Made by a program: the position numbers and the translations under genes
DNA from: Actinoplanes sandaracinus
Lineage (GTDB): Bacteria > Actinomycetota > Actinomycetes > Mycobacteriales > Micromonosporaceae
Direction of reading: 5' to 3'
Length of the DNA: 64,000 nucleotides
Assembly: GCF_030009775.1 (NCBI RefSeq)
Contig: NZ_JASCTH010000003.1
Location: forward strand, 186,001 to 250,000
Shown: positions 26,726-34,870 of the stretch, in pieces
Position numbering within the stretch: position 1 is the stretch's first letter
Layout of the letters: the number at the start of each line of letters is the position of its first letter
Notes under the pieces: model-generated
The model's input: only the letters and a program-made list of their open reading frames with translations
What the model was told of the DNA's origin: nothing
Database searches by the model: none

Positions 26726-27133
26726 GTGAACGTGCCCGTCATCGTCTCCCATGCCGCCGCCGACGAACCCTGGGCACAGTGGATCGCTCTCACCCTGCGC
26801 GCCGCCGGTTATGAGACACACCTCGATCCGGCCGGTGACAGCTTCGCCCGGCGCCTCACCGAAGGACACGTGAGCAGCACCGATGCCGTGCTCATCCTGC
26901 TGTCGGCCGAGCACCGCGCCAGCGAGGCCGACTGGGCCTGGATCGTCCGGTCACCCGCCCTCGTCGGCCGGCTCCTCGCCCTGCGCCTCGACACCGCCGA
27001 ACCGCCCTCGGCGCTCCGCGCCATCCCCTGCCGCAGCCTGCACGGACTCGACGAGGAGGACGCTCTCGAGGTGGTCCTCACTCTGGTCGGCGGCATCCGC
27101 CGCCACCCTTCCGAGTGTCCTTCGCGGGACTGA
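26726..27133 (+). CDS. Stand-alone TIR domain protein
   Basis: About 135 residues from GTG 26726 (GTG 26732 is also possible; ATG 26606 would add a noncoding-like N-terminus across the palindrome). The whole protein is one TIR-type domain: VIVSHAAADEPWAQWIALTLRAAG (strand A and helix), DAVLILLSAEH (strand C) and LLALRLD (strand D). TIR domains in bacteria can cleave NAD+ and often serve in antiphage defence. The helix that usually carries the catalytic Glu (AEW) reads SEADW, so Asp or the nearby Glu would have to serve. No effector or sensor gene is clearly linked. Confidence 0.75.
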   Translation: MNVPVIVSHAAADEPWAQWIALTLRAAGYETHLDPAGDSFARRLTEGHVSSTDAVLILLSAEHRASEADWAWIVRSPALVGRLLALRLDTAEPPSALRAIPCRSLHGLDEEDALEVVLTLVGGIRRHPSECPSRD

Positions 27134-27290
27134 AGGTCATCCGCCACCGTCGCCGCCGACATCTCCGATCTTGATGCGCTACCTCCCGATCGCGGTCGTC
27201 AGCGCCTCAAGATCCTGCTGAACGGCGCTGTTGAGGCCGCGAGGAGGGCGGGCGCGCGAGGCGCCGGCCGGCGGGAAGTAGGATCGTGGC

Positions 27291-27712
27291 GCGACGGACG
27301 AGTCGGCTGGGCGGTCGCGTCGGCACCCTTGCGGTGCCGCCGAGGAACGTCCGGACTCCGCAGAGCAGGGTGGTTGTTAACGGCAACCCGGGGCGACCCG
27401 CGGGACAGTGCCACAGAAAACAGACCGCCGGCCCGTATTCGTACGGTGCCGGTAAGGGTGAAACGGTGAGGTAAGAGCTCACCAGCACCCCGGGTGACCG
27501 GGGTGGCTAGGTAAACCCCACCCGGAGCAAGGCCAAGCAAGGCCACTGCCGCGAGGCGGTGGCCGGCGCAGGCGTTCGAGGGCTGCTCGCCCGAGCCTGC
27601 GGGTAGGCCGCATGAGCCTGCCGGCAACGGTAGGCCGAGATGGATGGCCGCCACCGGGGGCCTTCGGGTCACCGGCTACAAAATCCGGCGTACAGGCTGA
27701 CTCGTCCGTCGC
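27291..27712 (+). ncRNA. rnpB: RNase P RNA (bacterial type A)
   Basis: The segment contains the conserved blocks GAGGAACGTCCGGACTCC, AGAGCAGGGTGGTTGTTAAC, ACCCGCGGGACAGTGCCACA, GAAAACAGACCGCC, GGTAAGGGTGAAACGGTG and GGTAAACCCC in the correct order. The 5-prime end GCGACGGACGAGTCGGC pairs almost perfectly with the 3-prime end GCTGACTCGTCCGTCGC, forming helix P1, which sets the ends. It is the catalytic RNA of RNase P that trims tRNA 5-prime leaders. Open frames drawn across this region on either strand are false. The pentapeptide gene ends 49 bp downstream on the other strand. Confidence 0.97.
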
Positions 27713-27760
27713 CCTCAAGGTCACGACCGTGAGGGCGGCGCTGAAACCCACGGTCAAGGA

Positions 27761-29259
27761 TCATGGCGCCCCGCGGAACGTCGTCTCATCGAACAACCCT
27801 GCGTCTCCGCGAAGCGTCGCCTCGTCGAATCTCGCGTCTCCGGAGAATGTCGCCTCATCGAACCCCGCGGCCCGGGAGAACCTCGCCTCGTCGAACCTCG
27901 CGTCGTTGGAGAACGTCGCCTTCCTGAACTTCGCGTCTCGGGAGAACGTCGCCTTCCTGAACCACGCCACCGCGGAGAAGGTCACCATCCGAAACAGCGC
28001 GTCCCGGGAAAAGGTCGCCTCATCGAACGCCGCGGCTCGGGAGAACGTCGCCGCCCCGAACCTCGCGTCTCGGGAGAACGTCGCCTTCCTGAACCCGGCC
28101 TCCTCGGCGAACGTCGTGTCGTCGAACCCCGCATCCGCGGAGAACACCGCCTCCCCGAATCTTGCGTCCCGGGAGAACGTCACCTTCGTGAACCACGCGT
28201 GCTCGGAGAATTTCGCCGCCCGGAAGTTCGCGGTCCCGGAGAACAACGCCGCGTCGAACCACGCTTCCCCAGAAAACGCCGCGTCGTCGAACTCCGCGGC
28301 CGCGAGAAAGGTGGCTTCCGCGAACCACGTATCTCCGGAGAACACGGCATTGTTGGCCCGCAGACTGCGGACCCGGCATCGCGAAAGGTCGAAGTCGACA
28401 ATGTGGGCGCCCGTCAGATCGAGGTCGACATCGGGCCAGAATGCCAGATCTGGCTTCGCGGTCAGGCTGGTCACCTGCTCAGGGCTCATGTCGTCGGGCG
28501 GCCGTAGATGGCTTGTGAGGATGCGCTGGGCGGTGAGCCGTACCTGGAGCTCCTGGCGTGAGTCCCGACTCTCCGCTGCAGGACGCTGCACAGGGTTCGG
28601 CAGCTCCGTGGGTAGAGCAGCAGGCGGCGTGTAGGGCATCCTCAGATAGGCGCACAGGACGTTCACGATCGTCTGCCGCTGGTGGGGATTGTTCTGCGCG
28701 ACCCGCTCCAATGCGTATAAGCCGCCCAGTCTGACTGCGGCATCCGCATGACCCAACTGTTCGACGGCTTTGGTGTACAGGTCAGTCACCCGCCGCTCGG
28801 CTGCGTCTACTTCCGCGTGCTCCTGCTTGCGAAGCTCAAGCTCCCTCGACTGCTCGGTGTTCTGTTCCGCGTGGTCCTGCTTCCTCAAGTCAAGGTGGTG
28901 GGCGTGTTCGGACAACCGCTGCCGGCGCATAGCCAGCAGCAGTGCGGCAGCGGCGCCCGCTGCCGCAACGAACCCGAGTCCGTACTTGAGTGCTTCGATC
29001 TGCAGTTCGCCCGATCAGCGCCCGCGGTGTCGCTGGCAATCAGCCACATGCAGAGCAGCGCGGTGATGCCGAGGCTGGTCACGGCTAGGACGACGGTGAG
29101 AATGCCGTTGTCCGACAGCAACCAGGGCCAGCGAACGCGTTCGGTGAGGACCTGACGTGTTTCTGCGACCCGCTGTGCGGAACTGGCGTGTGGGACGGCT
29201 TGGTCAGCAGCGCTGCGCTGGACAGGTACCTGGTTGACGACCTCGCGCTTATCCGTCAC
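27761..29259 (-). pseudogene. Pentapeptide-repeat membrane protein interrupted by a -1 frameshift
   Basis: Two minus-strand frames join into one protein of about 499 residues. The first (GTG 29259) has a cytoplasmic N-terminus, then a membrane helix (ILTVVLAVTSLGITALLCMW), and should continue GADRGELQIEALKYGLGFV. The second helix (FVAAAGAAAALLLA) lies in the other frame. Near 29010-29012 the run is three bases (CCC on plus, GGG on minus) where four would restore the frame. The remainder, readable from ATG 28930, has a His/Glu/Lys-rich coiled segment, an ARRGLYALERVAQN-like region and about 200 residues of A-x-F-x-x pentapeptide repeats (ATFSRDARF type). It may be a real lesion, a sequencing error or recoding. 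Confidence 0.75.
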
Positions 29260-29299
29260 GCACCTATCGTGGCCTATCTGTGCATACCCGGGCTGACCG

Positions 29300-30043
29300 T
29301 CACGCGCTGAGGCGGGCCTCGGGGGCTCGGTGAGTGCCGCCGACGGACTCGTACTCGGGTCGGCCGCCGGTGCGGAAGAGGTCCAGCTCGGCCTGGCCCA
29401 GCGATTCCTTCTCAGCCCGTAGCCGCGCTCGCTCGGCGGCCCGCGCCGCCCGCGCCCGCGTCACCTCCTCCGCCGTCTTGGCGGCCCTCGTGGCGGCCTC
29501 CTGGTTGGCCCGCCGGGTGGCCGCGGCCTTCGCGGCCCGGGCCTTCGCGACTTCGGGGTCCAGTTTGCGGTTCGGGCGCACCTCGGTGATCACCTCGACC
29601 TCGCGGGCCTCGATCGCGGCGAAGTCGGGACGGATCTTGGCGGCCACCCATTCGACGCCGGCGACGAGGCCCACCACCAGGGCGAAGATGATCCGCAGGC
29701 CGAGGGGGCCGGGGGCCGCGAAGTTCACCGCGGCCGAGATGATCACGACAACGGAGAGGATCTTCATGGCGGCACGCCGGGCGTCGGCTGCCATGCCGGG
29801 CGTCTGGGTGATCGTCAGCATGGACAGCATGGCGAGGTCGAAGACGGCCGGCACGATCCAGGCGAACATCCCCGCGCCGAGTGTCGCCAGGTAGTGCGCC
29901 TGGTGAAGGTAGCTGGCGGCGAGCGCGCCGATGAGGATCAGGCTGTTGGCGCGCTTGATCATTCGGATGGCCCTGAGCATGCCGGGCACGGCACCCTTGG
30001 CGTACTCGGTGGCGAACTGCTGCGTCAGGGTCTGGGTCGGCAA
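29300..30043 (-). CDS. DUF2637 family membrane protein
   Basis: 247 residues from TTG 30043, chosen because GGAGGAG lies eight bases upstream. Four hydrophobic segments occupy roughly residues 30-150 (SLILIGALAASYLHQAHY, GMFAWIVPAVFDLAMLSML, ILSVVVIISAAVNFAAP, GLRIIFALVVGLVAGVEW), the DUF2637 arrangement. A long Ala/Arg-rich charged helix follows. Members are common in actinomycete plasmids and integrative elements and also on chromosomes, and their function is unknown. It sits next to the frameshifted pentapeptide gene. No integrase, relaxase or att site is visible here. Confidence 0.8.
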   Translation of the reverse strand: MPTQTLTQQFATEYAKGAVPGMLRAIRMIKRANSLILIGALAASYLHQAHYLATLGAGMFAWIVPAVFDLAMLSMLTITQTPGMAADARRAAMKILSVVVIISAAVNFAAPGPLGLRIIFALVVGLVAGVEWVAAKIRPDFAAIEAREVEVITEVRPNRKLDPEVAKARAAKAAATRRANQEAATRAAKTAEEVTRARAARAAERARLRAEKESLGQAELDLFRTGGRPEYESVGGTHRAPEARLSA

Positions 30044-30220
30044 CGCTGGGCTCCTCCGGGGTACGGCCGGGCCGGGTGAAACGCCGCACCGGAGCGGGAA
30101 GGGCGGCGACGGAAACCGACGCTACCGGAGCACAGGTGTCATCTGTGGCGAGTCGGGTGAATACGGAAATTCGACTCGCGTATGCCGGAACACATCAGCA
30201 GGGACCGGCCGGTCCGAGTC

Positions 30221-30300
30221 CGGGACGAGGCGGCACGCGCACCCCGCACCCCCGCGAAGCGCCCCAGGCCCGGGACGAAGCGGCACGCGTACCCCGTACC
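30221..30300. repeat. 50-bp-spaced direct repeat in an intergenic region
   Basis: Two 30-bp copies (30221-30250 and 30271-30300) start CGGGACGARGCGGCACGCG and differ at about three positions. They lie in the 309-bp gap 30044-30352 between the DUF2637 and symporter genes. Apart from this repeat and the hairpin at 30313, I see nothing in that gap. Confidence 0.6.
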
Positions 30301-30312
30301 GCGGAAAGGGGT

Positions 30313-30338
30313 GTGCGGCGGGCCGGAGCCCGCCGCAC
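30313..30338 (-). terminator. Hairpin downstream of the sodium:solute symporter gene
   Basis: A perfect 11-bp stem GTGCGGCGGGC/GCCCGCCGCAC with a four-base loop lies 15 bp past the symporter stop. The minus strand continues ACCCCTTTCC, a weak T tract. Confidence 0.65.
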
Positions 30339-30352
30339 CCGAACCGCGGACC

Positions 30353-31999
30353 TCAGGTGGAGGAGACGTTGTCGATCGGTGTGGTGCGCTGCCGTTCGAC
30401 GCGCGGGTCGCCCTCGTCGGCGAAGTAGTCGTCCGGCGACGTCCCGTCGACCCCCTCCGGCGTCTTCGCGGCTCGCAGGACGAGCGTCACGATGGCCGCG
30501 ACCAGCGCGTTGACGAGCACCGCCACAAAGCCGACGTAGATCGTCCGCGGGGTGTCGAAGCCGAACTCGGACAGCGGGAACGCCGAGCCCCCGAAGTGTT
30601 TCCGGCCGGTCGCCGCGTTGGGGATCTGCCAGAGCATCCAGAAGCCGATCGCCATGCCGGCGGCCCAGCCCGCGATCAGCGCGCCCCGGTGCAGCCACCG
30701 GGTGTAGAGGCCGATCACCACGGCCGGGGCCGTCTGCAGGATGATCACGCCGCCGATGAGCTGGAGGTCGATGGAGAACTGCGGGTCGAGGAAGACGATG
30801 CAGGCGACCGCGCCGATCTTCACCACCAGGGAGGTGATCTTGGCGACGTTGGCCTCCTGCGCGTGGGTGGCGTCCTTGCGCAGATATTCCTTGTAGATGT
30901 TGCGCGTGAACAGGTTCGCCGCGGCGATCGACATGATCGCCGCCGGGACCAGGGCGCCGATCCCGATGGCGGCGAACGCGACGCCGGTGAACCAGGCCGG
31001 GAACTGCTGGTCGAACAGCAGCGGCACGACGGTGTTGCTGTCGACGCTGCCGGGCGTCGCTCCGGGCAGCGGCTTCACCCCGGCCGCCACGGCCATGTAG
31101 CCGAGCAGCGCGATGAGGCCGAGCAGCAGGCTGTACGCCGGGAGCGCGCTCATGTTCCGCTTGATGACGTCCCGGTTCCGGCTGGCCAGGACCCCGGTGA
31201 TGCTGTGCGGGTAGAGGAAGAGCGCGAGCGCCGATCCGAGTGCCAGCGTGAAGTACTGCACCTGGTTGTTAGCGCTCAGGGTGATGCCGTCGTTGGGGTT
31301 CGGCGAGGTCTGGAACTTCGCGTCGGCGGCGTCGAAGATGGCGCCCCAGCCGCCCAGTTTGTATGGCAGCCAGAGCACCGCCACCAGGATCACGATGTAG
31401 ATCAGGGTGTCCTTGACGAAGGCGATCAACGCCGGCGCCCGCAGTCCGGACTGGTAGGTGTAGGCCGCCAGGATCGCGAACGCGATGATGATCGGCAGGT
31501 GCCGGGCGATCGGGCTCTCCCCGGTGACGCCCATCGTCTTGAGGACCGCCTCGATGCCGATCAACTGCAGCGCGATGTACGGCATGGTCGCCACGATTCC
31601 GGTGATCGCGACGACCAGGGCGAGCGTCGGCGAGTCGAACCGGGTGCGGACGAAGTCGGCCGGGGTGACGAAGCCGTGCCGGTGCGACACCGACCAGAGG
31701 CGGATCAGGATGAGGAAGAACAGCGGATAGATGATCACGGTGTAGGGCACCGCGAAGAATCCGGCGGCTCCGGCGCCGAAGATCAGCGCGGGCACGGCGA
31801 CGAAGGTGTACGCCGTGTAGAGGTCGCCACCCACCAGGAACCAGGTGACCCAGCCGCCGAAGCTGCGCCCACCCAGTCCCCACTCGTCGAGGTGGGCCAT
31901 GTCCTTGGGCGCCCGCCAGCGTGACGCGACGAAGCCCATGACGCTGACGAGCAGGAACAGGAACGTGAAGACGACGATCTCAGTGATGTGGTCGCTCAT
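30353..31999 (-). CDS. Sodium:solute symporter family transporter (SSS/MctC-like)
   Basis: 548 residues from ATG 31999, which overlaps the DUF3311 stop (ATGA). About 13 membrane helices are seen. SSS features include WFLVGGDLYTAYTFVAVPAL near the start, GFVTPADFVRTRFDS, the GLRAPALIAFVKDTLIY region and NLFTRNIYKEYLRKDAT in the cytoplasmic loop. It should import a small carboxylate or other solute with Na+ across the cytoplasmic membrane. Pairing with a DUF3311 protein resembles monocarboxylate (acetate/pyruvate/lactate) symporters of actinobacteria, so that is the likeliest substrate class (inference). The C-terminal tail is acidic and unstructured. Confidence 0.9.
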   Translation of the reverse strand: MSDHITEIVVFTFLFLLVSVMGFVASRWRAPKDMAHLDEWGLGGRSFGGWVTWFLVGGDLYTAYTFVAVPALIFGAGAAGFFAVPYTVIIYPLFFLILIRLWSVSHRHGFVTPADFVRTRFDSPTLALVVAITGIVATMPYIALQLIGIEAVLKTMGVTGESPIARHLPIIIAFAILAAYTYQSGLRAPALIAFVKDTLIYIVILVAVLWLPYKLGGWGAIFDAADAKFQTSPNPNDGITLSANNQVQYFTLALGSALALFLYPHSITGVLASRNRDVIKRNMSALPAYSLLLGLIALLGYMAVAAGVKPLPGATPGSVDSNTVVPLLFDQQFPAWFTGVAFAAIGIGALVPAAIMSIAAANLFTRNIYKEYLRKDATHAQEANVAKITSLVVKIGAVACIVFLDPQFSIDLQLIGGVIILQTAPAVVIGLYTRWLHRGALIAGWAAGMAIGFWMLWQIPNAATGRKHFGGSAFPLSEFGFDTPRTIYVGFVAVLVNALVAAIVTLVLRAAKTPEGVDGTSPDDYFADEGDPRVERQRTTPIDNVSST

Positions 32000-32211
32000 G
32001 ACCGGCCCCGCTTCGTCATCTGGTAGACCACCGTCGTGGTGAGGACGCCCAGCAGGATGAAGGCGAACTGCAGCCAGTAGAAGAGCGGGAAGCCGGCGAT
32101 CCGCGGCTCGTCGCGGTTGTAGAGGAAGGTCAGCAGGGGCACCACGATCGGCACGATCAGGAGCCAGTTCCAAGGACTTCTATCGGTACGGGGACGGTCA
32201 GGCTCAGCCAT
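31996..32211 (-). CDS. DUF3311 small membrane subunit of the symporter
   Basis: 71 residues with two transmembrane helices (WLLIVPIVVPLLTFLY and LQFAFILLGVLTTTVVYQM), separated by the short outer loop NRDEPRIAGFPLFYW, typical of DUF3311. It overlaps the symporter start by four bases, so the two are translated together and probably form one transporter complex. The homologous pairing is common for SSS carboxylate carriers. It is not catalytic by itself. Confidence 0.9.
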   Translation of the reverse strand: MAEPDRPRTDRSPWNWLLIVPIVVPLLTFLYNRDEPRIAGFPLFYWLQFAFILLGVLTTTVVYQMTKRGRS

Positions 32212-32344
32212 GAGTCTCCTCTGTCAACATTGCGTGTGGTCTCCGTCACGCTAACGAGACTTCGGACGATCAAGCGATCCCCTCTGCGCCGAACGGGTGT
32301 GGCGGTGCGCTCAGTGGACACACCGCCACATCGACGGAATCCGG

Positions 32345-33631
32345 CTATCGCAGGCCCGCTGAGATGGCCTTGGTGAGCGACGCCCGCTCGTCGTCGCCGT
32401 CGAGCGACCACATCATCGCGCCGCCGAGACCCTTGGCCCGGATGTACAGGGCCTTCTGCAACAGGACGGCCGGGTCGTCGTACGTCCAGAAGGTCGTCCC
32501 GTCGAAGAGCCAGGCGTGACCGTTGCGCAGGTCGCGGTGCACGGTGAAGCCCTGCGCCGGCAGCTTCTTCAGCGTCTTGAAGTCTTCGGTGCCGGCGGCG
32601 AAGACGCCCGGCGCCGGGCCGGCGGCCGGCTTGAACAGGCCGTTGCCGCCGCCGCTGACCCCGGTCCAGCCCTGCCCGTAGTAGGGCACACCGAGCACCA
32701 GCTTCCGTTTCGGCGCACCGCCGGCGAGCCAGGCGTTGATCGTGTTCTCCACCGAGAAGTCCGGGTCGTCCGGCGCCCCGGCCGGGACGCGCAGCGCCGA
32801 CTGCTGGTTGGTGACCGGCTCCCAGGTGCCGTGGAAGTCGTAGCCCTGCACGGTGGCGAAGTCCAGGTACTTGAAGATCTTCTTCACCTCGAACCCGGCC
32901 TCGATCTTCGCGGGCGCGGCCGGCACGAAGGCCGTGAGCAGGTACTTCTTCTTGGTGCTCCGGCTCAGCCGGTCGAGCTGGGCACGGAACTCCGCGAGCA
33001 GCAGGGTGAAGTTCTGCTTGTCCTCGGGGCGGACGACGTTGCCGGCGTTGCCCGACGACGCCGGCCACTCCCAGTCCAGGTCGATGCCGTCGATGATGCC
33101 GCCGGCGACGCCCTCGGGCAGCCCGGGCAGGTTCCCCTTGATCCACAGGTCGAGGCAGGACGAGACGAGCCTCTTCCGGGACGCGTCGGTCAGGACGGCG
33201 TCCGAGAAGTACGCCGAGCCGCTCCAGCCACCGAGCGAGATCAGCGCCTTGAGCTTGGGGTTCGCGGCCTTCAGCTCGGCGATCTGGTGAAGGTTGCCGG
33301 AGATCGGCTGGCCGGCGACGTCGGCGACGCCGTCCACACTGTTCTCCGCGGAGAACGGCGTCTGCCAGTCGGCCCAGGGGTCGGCGGAGGCGCAGACGCC
33401 GTCCGCGGTGACCGGCCCGAACGCGTAGTTCAGGTGGGTCAGGCGGGCCGCCGCGCCGGAGTTCTGCACGTCGGCGAGCTGGAAGTCGCGGCCGTAGATG
33501 CCCCACTGGGTGAAGTAGGCGACCTTGGCATATGAGTCGTTCCGGTGTGCCTGTGCGGGAGTCGGTGCGGCCGTCACGACGACCGAGGCGGCAGCCGCCA
33601 CGGCCACGAGGCGGCGGGTGAAACCGCGCAT
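32345..33631 (-). CDS. Secreted GH18 chitinase
   Basis: 428 residues. A Sec signal peptide (RRLVAVAAAASVVVTAAPTPAQA, cleavage after AQA, about residue 28) is followed by one GH18 TIM barrel: VAYFTQWGIYGRDF, THLNYAF, LKALISLGGWSGS and the catalytic motif DGIDLDWEWP (DxxDxDxE, with Glu as the acid). Substrate-binding YDFHGTWEP and GVPYYGQGW follow. It hydrolyses chitin outside the cell, and no chitin-binding or fibronectin domain is attached. GGAGGGCTC precedes ATG 33631. A GAAAC/GTTTC-rich palindromic patch 20-40 bp upstream may be its operator. Confidence 0.94.
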   Translation of the reverse strand: MRGFTRRLVAVAAAASVVVTAAPTPAQAHRNDSYAKVAYFTQWGIYGRDFQLADVQNSGAAARLTHLNYAFGPVTADGVCASADPWADWQTPFSAENSVDGVADVAGQPISGNLHQIAELKAANPKLKALISLGGWSGSAYFSDAVLTDASRKRLVSSCLDLWIKGNLPGLPEGVAGGIIDGIDLDWEWPASSGNAGNVVRPEDKQNFTLLLAEFRAQLDRLSRSTKKKYLLTAFVPAAPAKIEAGFEVKKIFKYLDFATVQGYDFHGTWEPVTNQQSALRVPAGAPDDPDFSVENTINAWLAGGAPKRKLVLGVPYYGQGWTGVSGGGNGLFKPAAGPAPGVFAAGTEDFKTLKKLPAQGFTVHRDLRNGHAWLFDGTTFWTYDDPAVLLQKALYIRAKGLGGAMMWSLDGDDERASLTKAISAGLR

Positions 33632-33653
33632 GAGCCCTCCAGGGCGAAACGTT

Positions 33654-33671
33654 GAAGAAAGTTTCCTAATC
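33654..33671. promoter_or_regulatory. Candidate operator upstream of the chitinase gene
   Basis: GAAGAAAGTTTCCTAATC contains an imperfect palindrome (AAGAAA-G-TTTCCT) 23 bp before the chitinase start. From recollection, similar TAGGAAAGTTTCCTA-type elements precede secreted glycosidase genes in related actinomycetes. The binding protein is not identified here. Confidence 0.4.
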
Positions 33672-33714
33672 GAGGAAGCTAAACGTCTCGCCCTGCGAGG
33701 GTCAATATTCGCCG

Positions 33715-34827
33715 CTATCGAAGATGAGCCGTCTCGTTGACCGATCTGACCGCGATGTTCCCGTCCGGCCAGACGTCCATCGTCGACACACCCGCCGCGT
33801 CCAGGAACAACCGGTGCAGGAAGGCATCCCCGGCCGCCAGCGCGTCACGCAGGATCAACTTGATCGGCGACACATGAGAAACCAGGACCACGACCTTGCC
33901 GGGGTACGCCGAGAGCACGGTCGCCATGGCTCCGCGCACCCGTTTCGCCACCGCCTGGAACGACTCCCCGCCCGGCGGGGCCACGCTGGTCGAAGCCAGC
34001 CACGCCGACATCTCCGCCGGCCATCGTTCCTGCACCTCGGCGAAGGTGCGGGCCTCCCACTCGCCGAAATCGCACTCGATCAGATCGTTCATGATCGTGA
34101 CCGGCAATCCGCCGGCCTCCGCGGCGATCAGCTCAGCCGTACGCACGCATCGGGAGAGCGGTGAGGAGAGGACCGCCGCGACCTCGCGGGAGATGCCGGC
34201 CACCCGCCCCGCCGCGGCCATCGCCTGAGCCTCACCCTCGTCGGTGAGCGGCACGTCGCCACGCCCGGAGTAGCGGCCCTGCGAGGTCAGCGGCGTCGCA
34301 CCGTGCCGGACCAGGATGATCCTGGTGGCGTCCTCCAGCGAGGCGGGCGGCGCCCACGACTTCGGGGCGTCGGCAGCCGGGGCCTGCGCCGCCGGGGCCT
34401 GCTCCCTCGGGGCCTTCCCCGCGGCCGCGTCCATCGCACGGTTGGCCAGCTCGTCGGCGGCCTTGTTGCGCTCCCGCGGAATCCACTCGTAGGTCACCGC
34501 GGTGAACTTGCCGACCAGAGCGGCCGCCTCGGCGGCGAGCGGGCGCAGACCGGCGTTCTTGATCTGCCAGCGCCCGGACATCTGCTCGATGACCAGCTTG
34601 GAGTCCATCCGGACGGACACCTGGGTGGCGTTCAGCTCGGCCGCCGCCCGCAGGCCCGCGATCAGGCCGGAGTACTCGGCGACGTTGTTGGTGGCCACGC
34701 CGAGCGAGTCGTAGCGCTCGGCCAGGACCTCGCCGGAGTCGGCGTCCATGACCACGGCGCCGAACCCGGCCGGACCGGGATTGCCGCGGGACCCACCGTC
34801 CGCCTCGACGACGACACGCAGGCTCAT
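33715..34827 (-). CDS. Bifunctional RNase H / histidine phosphatase
   Basis: 370 residues in two domains. Residues 1-135 are RNase HI (VEADGGSRGNPGPAGFG, NNVAEYSGL, RMDSKLVIEQM, NKAADELANRAMD, with the four acidic metal ligands). A Pro/Ala linker leads to a phosphoglycerate-mutase-like domain from about residue 165 with LVRHGATPL, SSPLSRCVRTAELIA and VSHVSPIK (catalytic His residues). In M. tuberculosis the matching protein (Rv2228c) cleaves RNA in RNA-DNA hybrids and has acid and alpha-ribazole phosphatase-like activity. It lies downstream of the zinc-ribbon and NIF3 genes, all in one direction. Confidence 0.93.
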   Translation of the reverse strand: MSLRVVVEADGGSRGNPGPAGFGAVVMDADSGEVLAERYDSLGVATNNVAEYSGLIAGLRAAAELNATQVSVRMDSKLVIEQMSGRWQIKNAGLRPLAAEAAALVGKFTAVTYEWIPRERNKAADELANRAMDAAAGKAPREQAPAAQAPAADAPKSWAPPASLEDATRIILVRHGATPLTSQGRYSGRGDVPLTDEGEAQAMAAAGRVAGISREVAAVLSSPLSRCVRTAELIAAEAGGLPVTIMNDLIECDFGEWEARTFAEVQERWPAEMSAWLASTSVAPPGGESFQAVAKRVRGAMATVLSAYPGKVVVLVSHVSPIKLILRDALAAGDAFLHRLFLDAAGVSTMDVWPDGNIAVRSVNETAHLR

Positions 34828-34870
34828 GGCGCCACCTCGACAGTGTTGACTGGTTCGCTCGCGAACTCGC

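Noticed and set aside
27199..27757. Several small protein frames on both strands
   Set aside because: The region is rnpB, judged by its conserved blocks and P1 helix.
29300..30043. DUF2637 gene as evidence of an integrated plasmid or conjugative element
   Set aside because: No integrase, relaxase, replication gene or att direct repeat is present; the family also occurs on chromosomes.
30182..31924. A 580-codon plus-strand frame opposite the sodium:solute symporter
   Set aside because: The minus-strand protein has clear SSS motifs and helices; the plus frame is charged noise.
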